In this document: positions 37,930 to 50,290 of the stretch, one piece after another
Layout: each line of letters starts with the position of its first letter
Numbering within the stretch: the stretch's first letter is position 1
NCBI GenBank assembly: GCA_002914805.1
Contig: JXTB01000005.1
Coordinates: 546,537 to 610,536, forward strand
Direction of reading: 5' to 3'
Origin: Parasponia andersonii
Taxonomy: Eukaryota > Streptophyta > Magnoliopsida > Rosales > Cannabaceae
DNA: 64,000 nt
Translations under genes and position numbers: made by a program
Notes under the pieces: model-generated
What the model saw: only the letters and a program-made list of their open reading frames with translations
The model's database searches: none
Told to the model about the DNA's origin: nothing

Positions 37930-39437
37930 GAGGAATATATGAAGTAATTATTAGGATTGTCCTAAGTCTTGCTATGTAGAAATAGGAAGGAAAATTAATT
38001 TAGTTGTTCGATGACACTAGTTACTTTGCAAGTTTCCTTGCAATTTCTAGGTTTTTAGTGATGTTTTACTATTTATAGGTGTTTTGAATGAGAATGATTG
38101 AAAAGAAGCTGAAACAAGATGAATTGAAACTAAAATCACAAAAATGAATTGGACGAATTGGCATAGAGCAAGGCATGCTAGTTTTGATTAGTTCTTATAG
38201 TTTTACTTCGAATATTATTTAGTTTTCTATGAGTAGGGCTAATATTAGAACTCTTCTAGAGGTCTTTCAATATAAATGACTGATTAAATATTACTTGGAA
38301 AATAATTAAGGCATTAAGTTTTGAGCATTATAGCCAAAAATTGATGAGGGATTATCTAGCCTTATATGTCGACCTTTTTTTTGTTTGGAACCACATTATC
38401 TTAGTTAGCCTAAATATTATTTTATCCTACCTTTGCTTCTATAGATTGAGTAAAGTAAGGGACATTAGGAAGAGTTTTAAAGAATTGGGTTAGGAGTAAA
38501 AGATAAGTGTAGGGGAGAATTTAGACTCATAAGTAGAAATAAAAGAGAGAATAGTGAGAGTTTCTGTGTACTAAAAATACCAATAGAAAGAGATGAAAAA
38601 AATGTGAAAATTTGAAAAACAAATTTTAAAAAATCATCTTTTGAAAGAAATTCATTATCATCACTTTAGTTGTAAACAATTCTATTAGATATGTTATAAA
38701 GGGTGGTTAGAATGGAAAAAAGTAAAATACAATTATATTCGGCCTATATGCTTTCTTTATTTCTAGTAGTTGTGAGAAGCATTCTATTAAAAATTATATG
38801 ATATATTTACTCTATGAATTTTTAAGGCCTTTTGATACATCTTAACTTTCTTTTCTTGAACCATTACCCACTAGCTCCAACACAACCAATATAAAAAATC
38901 CTTTGGAATTGAGATAGCGCCTTCAGAGTAGTAGAGAATGGTACCAAAGGGAGAGCATATGATGTTAGTTCTATCTAGGAAAGATTTTTAGTGAAAATTT
39001 ATTAGGATTATGTTTTAAAGCATGTATAGAGATAGTAACGATCGTTAATATAGACTATAGAACAAACACGCTTGAATATGATTGTTTAATGAATGTGTTA
39101 GCTTATGATTGACTAAGGATTTGATGTAATACTTGTTTGATATTAGAATCATAAACTTTTATTGTTCTTAGAGGTGATATGTTGGAAGGTTAAATTAGTT
39201 TTAGTTTAGCTTTGTTAGCTTTGCTCGAGAATTAGGAAAAGTTTAGTGTAGAAGAATTTTGATGATTATTTATTTGTGCTTATATTTTGATTGATTCTTC
39301 TATGTTACTTTATAAATTTTCTTAATATTTCTAGGTTTTTATGGATGTTTTTATCTTTAATAAGTGTTTTGGAGGAGAGGATTGAAAAGGAGTTGAAATC
39401 ACAAAATCGGACAAAAACAGGGATCCAGCGAAATGAT

Positions 39438-39439
<2 letters not shown>

Positions 39440-39492
<53 letters not shown>

Positions 39493-39525
39493 AAAAAAAA
39501 AAAAAAGAAATAAAGAAAAAAAAAA
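39440..39525 (+). repeat. Long A-rich tract
   Basis: About 86 bp almost entirely A with scattered G. The polylysine frame across it is an artefact of composition. Confidence 0.95.
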
Positions 39526-40223
39526 GATTTCTGGCTTGAATTAACATGTTTAATTAATTATATAAAGAACAAACCTAAGTTAAAGAGTCCGATATTATGA
39601 GATAATTGCCTAAATCGACCTCTTTTTCTCAACTTAATACTTCTGTTAGATTAAATCTCGAGAGCTTATTTTAGGTTGTTTAGTGAAAAGAAATTAAATA
39701 TAGAGCTTGTTTTACTCAACAACAAACTAATAAAAGATTGAAATAGGATGAGCTTGTGTGCTATCTATGGTTGATAATTTTGATAAGTAATTGAATATAG
39801 ATTTTGGTAATTAACTTAATATGAGTGTCGAGCGGTGGAGAATAGCCTTCTCACTTATTTATTTTATTATTGCTTTTTTCTCATGTTTTATTAGGTTTAA
39901 TTTTAGTTTAGAAAAACCTCATAAAACTATAAAGATAATAGCTTAATAATTAGATACAATTCTTCATAAGATTGGCTCTTACTACCACTATACTAGGTAA
40001 TACTAGATTAGGATATAAGAATTTATTTGGCGATTCAATAACACACCGTAATATAATTATTATTTTATTGGGTATTTTACCCTGAGAGTATGCAATTTTA
40101 CAATTAATAAATGGAATTATATTTTCTCTATATTTACTTTTAATTATACAATTTAAAAGATAATTGATATAATATTTAACTTGTTATATACAAGAGGATT
40201 TAGTATAACATAATAATCTATAA

Positions 40224-43200
40224 ATGTTGCAATCACTAAATAAAGTTAGGAACTTCATTTTATTAAGATTTTTTAATGTGATCTATCTCTATTGTGAATT
40301 ATACAATATATCCAAACTATAAATATATTAAGACATCAAGATAGAGGTGTCATATATAATTGATATTATATAGAACTGGACCAAGATAAAAATAAATCTA
40401 ATAAACTCTATTAGTATATAGAGAGTTCATATTCATCAACTGCGAATTAGATATTGATTTTTTTTAATTTTGAGTAAATATGAACTTAAGTATGTCATAT
40501 TATGTCTTTTGACTTACGTGGGTGAGGATTTTTTTTTAATAACAGATCAATATTTTCATATTTTAGAGACATAATATTGCAAATGGCTAAAAATATATTT
40601 TTAGAATCCATTCTTAATTTCTCTTGCTAGAAGTTAGAAAAGACATTATCTTATGTATTGATTTGGATCTTGAAAAATAAGCACATTAAATTTGTTCATA
40701 GTTAATAGAAATCTATGATTTATGATTTGACATGAATTAATTTTTCATTAAAGAATCAATGGTAATTAAGGATAAAGAAATAATTAAACAGATTAATGGA
40801 CTTAGACCTAGCTCTAATTATGAGTGTCTAGTGGTTGATGAATTTATATGTAATAATATATGAATGAATTATTCAAAGCTTTCTGGTTGAATTAAATTAT
40901 ATTTATAATGTTGAAAGTGCAATTCCATATTTTTAATGGAGTAATCCAAAGTTAATTATTTATATTTATTGATTAATGAGTTTAATCAATAAATCAAATT
41001 TATCAATATTTAATATTATAGGTCCATTAAGTCCTTAAACTATCTGATAAATACTATATTGGATGATAGGATTTAAAAGAAAAAAATGGTCAATGTCCAA
41101 ATGAGTTTGGACTATAGTTGTAAAAACCCGAATTTTGGGAGGGTATATTGGATATTTTACCTATTTTCCAGATAAAATATTAGGGGGATTAATTTACAAA
41201 AATTTTGTGCAGAAAGACTAAATTGTAATTTTTGGGGGACTGATTTAAAAGAGATTTGAAATTTTGGAGACTTATGTGCAATTTTTGAAAAATTACACAG
41301 CCCTATAAGACAGGGTCACGTGCCCTGTCCTTTTTCTTTCTCTCTCTCTCTCTTCTCTCTCTTCCCCCCGATCTCTCTCTCTCTCTCGGATCTATCTCTC
41401 CGCCCGGTCAGATCGTCGTAGGAGCTGCCGCCGCTGTCGTCCACCTGCGCAACCGACCGGTGAAGCCTCCTCGTGCGACGCCGAAGTCGCACTGCCCATC
41501 CCTGGTCGCCACCGTCGCCTGCAACATCGGAAGAGCTCCAAGAGGCCGAATCGGACTTTTGACCACTAACGACGATTCCGGCCACCATTCGACCTCCAAT
41601 CGATCCCGTTGGATTCGTCTCGTCGCAAAGGATCATTAAGGTATATATATCTCAACCCCATTTTGCATGGATTAAAAGTTGTCATTTTTTGATATTTTGA
41701 GTTTAAGTTTGACTTTTTAATCCGGCCGTTGAATTGTGTTTTTATTGTCATTTTTGGATTATGCTCGGAAAATGGAGAAGTTTGATATATATATTACTTA
41801 TGTTTGGTGACCGGCACAGAAATCGAAATCGGGCAGGTAAGATTTGCCTCGATTTGCATGCCACCGGCCTAGTGTGGGCTCGGATCTGAATTGGACAAGT
41901 TATATGTCTAACCTAGCTATTTTGAGTGCTAGGAATTTAGCGAAGAGATCTGTTTGTGGAATTGAAGCTCTGGTGAGAAGTTGGTTTTTGCAAGAGGACG
42001 GTCGAGGGCTTGGAATTGATTCCCAACCCTCCGGGCAATCGTCAATGACACTTTGAGGATTCAATAGCGTGGTATTGCTATTCGAGCAAGGTAGAGATTC
42101 ATTTACCCCTGTTTTATATCATTTTCGAATAAAACTTATTTTTTGCAACATATAAGAACAAATGTGATTTTTGGTTTTCTTGAACATCTATGATGGGAAT
42201 TGATTATATGATGTATACATATTGTATTGCTCTCGAAATTTTTTGAGTACAGGTTATTTTGGGTATATTAAAAATAGGGCCATTATGCGGCCCGTTTTTC
42301 TATAAAAGCCTAGTATGCTGATTTTACCGAAAAACCAGAGCATGATTATTTTCACACTTCAGTTCTGTATTGCACGTGTAATAGGATCATACATAAGCAC
42401 CGTGTTAGTATCGTGGGTTTATAGAGTGGCGCTGCATGCCCCACCATCGGTGTAGAGTCCGTAAACCCGTACCGAGTTTTGTTACATCTGATTACCTCCC
42501 TATTTGGCAGGCGTAAGCAATTTAGTTGCCCCTCCAAATTTGGTAGGCGACACATAGGTATCCCCTCTAGATATGGGCTTAGGTATCAGGCAGGCTGTTA
42601 GGCATACTTAGTACCATTATCCTGGATTTTCACAGATGAGAGGATGAGAGTTCATGGGTATGAGTTGATTTGTGTCATGTGCATATAGATTGAATGGTTT
42701 TGATTACACTGCTTTTATATATATATATGGATTTTCGGTTTGGATTTTATATATATATATATGTATGTTTTAGACTAAACTAACCATGGCAGAATTCTCC
42801 ATCACTAAAATATTTTTGACTGGGTAATTGTTTTTCCTACTGGGCATTTTATGCTCACCCCCCTACCTTTTTCCTCAGGTGGTGTCCAGTACGTTCTCGG
42901 TTATCAAGAGGAGTAAGAGGTCATCTTGATTGCAGTTCATCTCTTTGTAATACTAAAAGCTTGTCGTCTTGGTGTTTGGATTGTTTGGGCTTTGTATTAG
43001 CATTGAGCCAAGATTTACTGCTTTCTATTTTGTCTGTGAACTTATGTGTGCCATTCTGAGATTTGAGTTTCATTGTGGATGATGATGTTGCTTAGAATTA
43101 TATTTGATTTTACGTTTTTAAATAATTATTCGATCTATGTTTAATGGTGTATACGAACTGTGAAAGTGGTTCACGGAATGAAATTCCAATTATTTTATTT

Positions 43201-44165
43201 AAATAGACCATTTTATAAAAACTAGAACTTTTGACACTTTTCAAATAAATCAAGGAATTTCCCACTTTTGTGAAATTCCCCTTCTGCCGATGGCCTAAGT
43301 TTTGGGTCGTGATAATAATTGGTCAATACTAATAACTCACTCCTACGAGTAGTATTTTAGGAGTAAAATAATTAATTTTAATTATTTAATTGTAGTGATA
43401 AATATATAATAGGATTAAATATTTTATTTGTACTAAATAGTCTTTTAATTATTAGATAATTAAAAGATGTATTTATCAAAAAGAATTAATTACTAAATAA
43501 TAAAATCTTTTAGTCTTTAGAAAATACAAAATTATTATTGGATAGTGTTTTGATAAATACAGATGATATTGGTTAGTGTTTTGATAAACAAGGATACTAT
43601 TAGGTAGTGTTTAAAAATAACACATAACTAGTGGAAAGTTATATAATGAAAAGGGAAACTATTAGATAGTTTTTCATAGTAAAAGGAAATAAAGAGGAGT
43701 CTTACTAGGAGTGGAAGACTCCCCCAACCAACCTATCACCGTAGGGAATCTCCTTGTGGTAGGTGTAAGAATCCTAGCAGATATAGGAAACAATATAGGT
43801 GTCTATTTTTATTTTTTCATATACAATTTTTCATAATTTTCTAGACGAAAAAGTTATTGTTCCCAAATATTGAGACCAAAAGGTAAGAACAAGAAAAATA
43901 CTCGTCATCGTAGAAATTCCTATTGTTTTATAGATGCTTACACATCATATTTTTGGTGCAATTCATAGTTCGGAAGATTTAAATAAGTCAAAGAGAAAAA
44001 TTTAGAATCATCCTAATTGCTTTAAAAGGTAAACTATTTGTATCTTGATTAGTTTGCTGAATTAACATAGCAAGGTTAAAATCTTGGTATTGCTATGAGC
44101 TTTTATTGCTTTAGAAATTTTTGAAATTTTATAATCTTCTGCTGCAATTGTTTTCAAAACCAACA
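40224..44165 (+). repeat. Old Copia-type LTR interrupted by solo LTR H
   Basis: Outside H (41119-43314), the right end reads ...CTGCTGCAATTG then TTTTCAAAACCAACA at 44165. This is the typical 3' end of many plant Copia LTRs, which usually precedes GTGGTATCAGAGC, but here no primer-binding site follows. The left edge is a guess at TGTTGCAATCAC. Around 43536-43680 a TATTRGNTAGTGTTT motif recurs. Probably an old solo or truncated LTR. Confidence 0.45.
41119..43314 (+). repeat. H: solo LTR of a Gypsy element (fossil)
   Basis: 2196 bp, from TGTAAAAACCCG to GGGTCGTGATA, flanked by ATAGT (41114-41118) and ATAAT (43315-43319), a 4/5 target repeat. It has no internal coding region and no partner LTR. 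Start, end and the ACTGGGCATTTTATGCTCACC block (42839-42858) fit chromovirus-type Gypsy LTRs. A CT-rich microsatellite lies at 41333-41400. Confidence 0.75.
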
Positions 44166-44299
44166 GAAATCTATTTTCTATTATATCGGTTCTTGTTGAT
44201 GATACAAATATTTTGTATAGGTCCTCAAATAAATTAGTTGAGAGCCTTTCTTAAATAAGTTGGGTGTCTTGCAAGGAAGTGTGTACTAACTTCCATCCG

Positions 44300-45250
44300 T
44301 CTAACAACATTGTTGCCTAGGGAACAAAGATTTATTGTGCTTATATTCTTTTTTCTCATTTTTTCTTAGCTTAGCCTATTCTTTATGGGCCTATGCCTAT
44401 AGAGGATGCCTTTTAATTTGTGGAATACACATTACTTCTTGATGTTGTTTATGCAAAAGGATCTTAGAGCCTATTGCTTATTGAATATATATTTGGATGG
44501 CTATCTCTTCTACTTTTGTGTATCAACTTGAAACTGCACAAAACATCATGGATTTGTTATCTTCAGCAATGAAGACTTCTTTCAGTTCAAAACTTCAAGT
44601 GAAAAAAAAACAACCATTATCATATGACTACGGATTATTTTGTATGCTAGTTCCCAATGCATTTTTGTGCTATAGATTTTGCTTAGGCAAAATTTATTTC
44701 TTAATTAATTTTTTGAAAATAGTAGATTATTTTGTATGCTAATTACTGATATATTTTTGTGCTATAGCTTTTGCTTAGGCAAAATTCATTTCTTTATTAA
44801 TTTTTCGAAAAGAGTTAGAGAAGCTTTTATTATGGTATCTAGTAATGTGGCCAATTATATGTCAGAGCTGTTTATTTTGAGAAGATTTCGAGTTAGAGGG
44901 CTTTCTTTGTGGGTCTAAAGACCATCTCACTTTGTCTTTTTTTTTATCCTCTCTACATCCAGGTTGGGTCAAAATCAATATTGGTAGGCCTTAAATAGTT
45001 TTCATACTTTTTGAGGCCCTATCAAGGATTATGTTGCTATTCTTCTTGGAGTTCATTATGCTTTTGAAGTTGAATTATTAGTGATCATTCACATTATTTC
45101 TTGTGCATGGGAGAACGGTGCGGCTTTCTATCTAGCTTGAACTTTGCTCTTCTTATATGGTCTAATTAGTCATCTCTCATCAACTTGAATTTCCTCGGAG
45201 ATTATGCTTACAATGGGCATTCGGTTGTTCTTGTTTCCTACATAAATTTT
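44300..45250 (+). pseudogene. Decayed LINE fragment with RNase H-like text
   Basis: Near 45030-45150 the translation reads AILLGVHYAFEVELLVIIHI followed by CAWENG, preceded near 44960 by RLGQNQYW (family form WVKxNxDG). This resembles the C-terminal RNase H domain of plant L1-like LINEs (FAFEAELLAAIHAINYAWENGW). Reading frames are disrupted, with stop codons scattered through the fragment, and no reverse transcriptase or poly(A) tail was seen. It is a short, old 3' remnant. Confidence 0.5.
44634..44818 (+). repeat. 92-bp tandem duplication
   Basis: Copies at 44634-44725 and 44726-44818 share ATTATTTTGTATGCTA, then TTTTTGTGCTATAG and TTTTGCTTAGGCAAAATT. They have diverged by roughly 15-20 percent. 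Confidence 0.85.
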
Positions 45251-45268
45251 AGAGAATCTAGCACCTTA

Positions 45269-45836
45269 TAGGGCTAATAATTTTCTACACAGTACGATAA
45301 TATGACTAAAAAATGATATGAAATAAATAGGTTTGAGTAATCTATTTAATTTTTGTATCAATTTTGGATTCATATGTGTAACACATATAATAAACATATG
45401 AGTTTTGAAACAACCCGCTTAACCTAAAAATGACCCTCATAACCTATTTAATTACATGGGTCATTTCCGTGTTATGTCAATATAATACTAATATGACACA
45501 TCCATTGATATTTTAATATGTTAAATGTGATTTTGATTAATTCTGAACATGTTTACATGTATAAAACTGAATTAATTAGTGTATAACCTTGTTAAATTAG
45601 AGTAAGTATGTCAATTTTGAATAATCGTGTCAAATATATCATAATATAATACATAGCATATTTATTAAATAGGTTACATGCATTGTATCGTATTACACAT
45701 GTATTAATCGCATCGTATTCAAGTTTAAGTTTTAGATATGTTTATTAATCATATCGTATTCGGGTTAAGGTATTATTGTATCGTATTATAATCATATCGA
45801 CTCGAACACGATATGATAAGACAAATTATCAACCCT
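45269..45836. mobile_element. MITE, hAT-like terminal repeats
   Basis: About 570 bp. The left end AGGGCTAATAATTT and the right end, read in reverse complement as AGGGTTGATAATTTG, form imperfect terminal inverted repeats. The interior has repeated words such as ATCGTATT and no coding text. The layout resembles the common plant MITE group whose ends carry ACACGAYACGA-like words. The flanking repeat is unclear. Confidence 0.5.
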
Positions 45837-45955
45837 ACTTCTATGAATGGAAAAGTATTTCCGACGCTTTAATGTCTTATGTTGTTATAGCTGTTATGCT
45901 TAGTCATTGGATTATTTTTCCTGATTTTTTTTTCATTTGTGTCCAAATATATGTT

Positions 45956-46996
45956 GAGCATCTCCAATGGAATGGAAGTGCTAAAACTCATGCCAATGCT
46001 AAATTTTAGCATATCATCAAAAAAAAATTGTCCCAATGGGTATGTCAAATATAATATACTTTTTAGCATCTTCTATTACCTGTATTATATATATAACACA
46101 AAGATAACACATGTAAAAATTTTAGCATATGCTAAAATTTACAATATTATCATTGTTAATATCTATTTAATTTTGTAATTTTGTCGTAAGTATTTATTAG
46201 ATTTTATAATATTACTATTATAATATTTATTGAATCTTATATATGGTCATTATTTACCATGTGGCCAATTTAATATTAGCATGTTTGAATTTTAACAATA
46301 TTGCTATTGTATTAAATTGAAAATATGTATAAGCTTTACAATACGGCTAATTTAATACATGTATACCTTTTTCTTAGTTATTCATTTATTAAGTTTTATT
46401 CATAGTATTACTTTATTAATAGTATTACTTTCTCTATATTTTTTTTATAAATTAAAGCTCCTATCACTTCTTTTTCCACTCACATTTTTACATCATTCTT
46501 ACTTGATAAAGATATATCAATTTGCTAGACATGATTGAGCATTAGTCAAGTGATCATAATCTTCGAAGTATTTGTCAAAGTATCATAATTTCTTTCTCTG
46601 ATCTTCATTTGAGGATTCATCAAAATTCTCTTCTAATATCACACTCAACAATCTATTTATTTTTTTATTGATTGTGTTGACTGCTTTACTCATTTAAATG
46701 GAATGAGAGTTCATTCATTAAAAATAAAATTAAAAAAAAAAGAATATGATTTATTGTATTGGTACGTAGGTAAATTAACTGAAGCATTTATCATTAATAA
46801 TTAGATGGCATAATAATAGAAATTAATAATAAAAAAATAGAAGAATTATAAATAAACATAGTGTTTAAATAGAAAATAATATTTTTTGTAGCATGTACCA
46901 CTTAGAGAGAATATTAAAAAGTGTGCTAAATTTAGCTAGTCATTTTAAATATAATATTGACACATCATTTTTTAACTGTTTTCATTGAAGATGGTC
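45956..46996. mobile_element. MITE-like element with GAGCATCTCCAATG end
   Basis: The left end GAGCATCTCCAATGGAA and the right end, read in reverse complement as GACCATCTTCAATGAAAA, match at 12 of 14 bases. This is a very common plant MITE terminus. Inside are GCTAAATTTTAGCAT palindromes. About 1.04 kb, non-coding, and no clear target repeat. Confidence 0.55.
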
Positions 46997-47161
46997 GGTC
47001 GTACATACTATTGTTTGGTTTAGCCTTTTTGATGTCCCGCTTTAGCACCCTAGTTTTTTCCCTTTTTTTGAATTGAACTCCTTGTATTTTTCTTTCATAT
47101 AATATATTTGCTTGTTTTGTATTATGATGGAGTTTTGGACATAAGTGGTACTTAATACTAT

Positions 47162-47820
47162 AGATTAAAATATCTCGAAATTTGTCAACGTTATCTCGAC
47201 AATATTTACATTTTGAAGTCTTGACATTGATATTAGATAGAAAGATATTTTTTCTTATGCATCTATAAAATATCTATAAAATGTCAATAATGTCATTAAA
47301 AATGAGATAATATCAAGACATTTACGAATATTGTTGCAACAATGTCATTGATATTTTGAAATGTCTACAAAAATGTCGATATTTTTTTTTCAAGTTATCT
47401 TTTTTTAATAAAAAAATTTAGTTAAAAATATAAATAAATCATAGTTTTCTCTCCACATTGATTTTTATTTATTTTTAATATATTTTAGAACTAATTACAG
47501 TTTGTGAGATATTAATATGAAATGTATTAAATAAAATATTTTGATATGCATTATGATTTTAAAATTGTTTTAGAAAATGAAATTCGTTCATTTTTCTACT
47601 ACATATGTATATTTTATTGTCTTATATATTATAAATATACATTTTTTTAAATAAAAATTAGTATAAATAATGCAACATCAATTGTTTTAGTATTTTCTAG
47701 AATTTCCCTTGAAAATTGAATTTCAAAATAAATTTCGATAATTTTTCGGATTATCTTTGACATTGATATTGACATCGATATTATTCGAAAAACCAGACGT
47801 TGACATCAACATTTTAATCT
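47162..47820. mobile_element. MITE-like element with AGATTAAAAT ends
   Basis: About 660 bp. The ends AGATTAAAATATCTCG and, in reverse complement, AGATTAAAATGTTGATG form a terminal inverted repeat that continues weakly to GTCAACGT. Words such as TCGATATT and GACATTGATATT recur inside. Non-coding. Confidence 0.5.
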
Positions 47821-48890
47821 TTGTTTATACATAACATAATAACACAATTTGAAACCTNATAGTCCCACAATATAAGATTCGGTGACTAGTCATCCACATA
47901 AAAAGTAAAAGATACGTAACATTGTTATTTTCTTAGGTAACATGAGAATCTTGTTTAGGTAACAATATAAGATCTAATAGAGAAACATTTTTGGGGAAAA
48001 AGTATAGTCCAACAAATATTCAAAGAATTGCATATTATTTTTTTTATTGGCAAGGACTCGTGATGATATTAAATAAAAATTAAATTATGCTCCCACATAT
48101 TTAGCATTTGATAATTTTATCACATTACTGTACGATTATAATATCATACCTATAATTATTGATGATCGATTAATTATTTTTGACCAACTAAAAAATGAAA
48201 TCCCAATTATACTTTTACGTATTTAATTTTGTGTTGACAAAAAATAAAGATAACTCTTTTCTTCTTCTTTTCCATTGCTAGTATTTCAATACTGCTTAAA
48301 AATATAGTCAACTATTCATGTGTGGAAAATTAAATGTTTAAAGACCAAATAATCGATACAAAGAAAATAAAAATAGAAAAAAACATTATTCTAGTATTTT
48401 GTAACTTTGCAAGCTAAATTAAAGTTTTTCTATTATTAATGGGTTGGAAATTTTGTGAATTATATTGTGAATTTTGAAAATTTATATATATATATATATA
48501 TATATATAACATTTTCATGAAATAAAAGAACGAATTTCATTTTACTGATTTCACGTCCATATGATATACGTATAAAAATAAATATAGCATCATTAGTTCA
48601 TTATTAGTCATCTATTAGATCTTATTATAACAAATTCTAATGAGAATTGATGCAACAAAAGTAAATATTATATTTCTTTATAGATGAAACTATTATACTT
48701 TTTTTGTGCAACAACCTCCTCAACTATCTAAAAATAAAAAATAAAAAACCTTCTCTGCTAGTTTTCTTGCATTGTCTACAACCATTAGATAAAAATTAAC
48801 TCATACTTTTCTATTGTCTATTAGCTTTTAAGGTAAGATTGATAATGAATGACTAGTCCCAAAAGGACTTTATCTTTGGCATATATATAC
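47821..48890. other. AT-rich intergenic stretch, nothing recognised
   Basis: No coding text or element ends. It holds a (TA)n run at 48483-48508 and one ambiguous base (N) at 47858. Confidence 0.5.
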
Positions 48891-48898
48891 TTATAGAA

Positions 48899-49046
48899 GT
48901 TGGATATAGTCTCTTTGATGAAACCAATTCTGTTCAGATTTGACTAGCACATGTCACATTTAACTAATATGGTATTAGACAAAATATAAAATGTATTGGC
49001 CAAATCATGAATGTGATTAGTCACATCAAGGAGACTATATCTGTGA
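48899..49046. repeat. Inverted repeat, MITE-like
   Basis: GGATATAGTCTCTTTGATG near 48903 and CATCAAGGAGACTATATCTG near 49024 are near-perfect inverted arms about 100 bp apart. Just upstream, AGGACTTTATCTTTGGCATATATATA (48868) repeats the right arm in direct form. Confidence 0.6.
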
Positions 49047-49612
49047 CATATATATATATATATACTAATTCCGTAGGTATTTTATTTTTTACCTTTCTAT
49101 TGGTATTGTTTTAGCTAATTAAAATTGGTCATGTATATTTTTTTATGATTAAAAGAGGTGAGAGAAATTATTAAACAATGAGTATTTATTTTTATTTATT
49201 AATAATACTATGTGTACTAAAATTTATTCTAAATTTTTAATCTCAACACATGTAACATTTGAGTTGACATTATTTAATTGGTGTATTAAAACTTACCATA
49301 AATATATTATTATATTCACCAATTAAATATTATGAAATTTAAGTACATATATCATTATCATATATATATATATATAAGGGATTGAGGATTATTTCTTCGG
49401 AAGGGTTCTTAAGGTTGCCGTTCAGCTTATACTGTCAATATATATATATATATGGGTTACCAATTTACTAGGTATTTTTTTTTTATGTATATATAAATAT
49501 TTCTTTTTTAACAGTTTGATTATCATTTAATACTTTTGATATACATGAAAAATGTATATCATTAATATTATTTGTAATTTTTTTTCTCTTTTTAAAAGAT
49601 GTGTATTAGTTT

Positions 49613-49654
<42 letters not shown>

Positions 49655-49931
49655 GGCACCAATCCAGTAGGTATTTTTTTTTACTATGCATAAGTATCAA
49701 TTTGGCAAATGAAAATTTAGCATGTACATTTTTTATTCTAAAAAATAAGAGAGAGAATGAACATTAATAATGCACGTCTTTTCATGCACTTCATTATAAT
49801 CATTAGATCACCAGTAGATGGTGATCTAACGGCTAAAAATACCTGCCCATAGGTTAAAAAAAAATACATGCCCATAAGTAAAAAAGAAATACCTGTCCAT
49901 AGGTAAAAAAAATACCTACCGGATTGGCAAC

Positions 49932-49932
<1 letters not shown>
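49655..49932. mobile_element. Complete small MITE, copy 1
   Basis: 278 bp between TA runs. Terminal repeats: GGCACCAATCCAGTAGGTATT at the left, and GGTTGCCAATCCGGTAGGTATT read from the right. The interior holds the perfect hairpin TTAGATCACC / GGTGATCTAA (49803-49812 and 49820-49829). TA on both sides suggests a Stowaway/mariner-like TA target, but the TA runs hide the true target repeat. Confidence 0.75.
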
Positions 49933-49979
<47 letters not shown>

Positions 49980-49981
<2 letters not shown>

Positions 49982-50208
49982 TTGCCAATTCAATAGGTAT
50001 TTTTTTTTTACTTATAGGTAGGTATTTTTTTTTAACCGTTGGATTACCATTATCATCAATAACTATAATGAAGTGTATAAAAAAATGTGCATTATTAATA
50101 CTCTTTCTTTCTCGTATTTTTTACAATAAAAAAATATGCACACTAAATTTTCATTGACCAAATTAATACTATAGGTAAAAAAAAATAATACCTACTGGAT
50201 TGGTGCCC
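49980..50208. mobile_element. Complete small MITE, copy 2
   Basis: 229 bp with the same terminal repeats as copy 1 (GGTTGCCAATTCAATAGGTA at the left; GGGCACCAATCCAGTAGGTA read from the right). The interior matches copy 1 in reverse orientation: its end order is swapped. Non-coding. Confidence 0.72.
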
Positions 50209-50290
50209 ATGTATATAGATATCATATATCATATATCATATATATTATATATATGGGATTGTTTCTTAAAAAAATACTAGTGGATTGGTG

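Larger units (their letters stand above)
36921..40080 (+). repeat. Gypsy-LTR-like non-coding remnants
   Basis: Three diverged copies of one motif set (GCTTATRTTTTGATTGATT, then TATAGGTRTTTTGGA, then an A-rich GAAAA...AAGTCA-like stretch) occur near 36936-37140, 38030-38140 and 39275-39430. The stretch before the last copy (CTCGAGAATTAGG...AAGTTTAGTGTAG, 39220-39250) resembles the tract preceding 3' LTRs of large non-coding-rich plant Gypsy elements. There is no coding sequence. Ends and family are not resolved. Confidence 0.4.

Noticed and set aside
39291-39547. Open frames on both strands with polylysine or polyphenylalanine
   Set aside because: They are produced by the A-rich tract at 39440-39525 and have no other coding signal.
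41316-41636. Minus-strand frame with Arg-Glu repeats
   Set aside because: It reads through the CT microsatellite inside solo LTR H, so composition explains it.
44497-44918. Two short plus-strand frames with similar Cys-Tyr-Phe text
   Set aside because: The similarity comes from the 92-bp tandem duplication. They are not separate genes.
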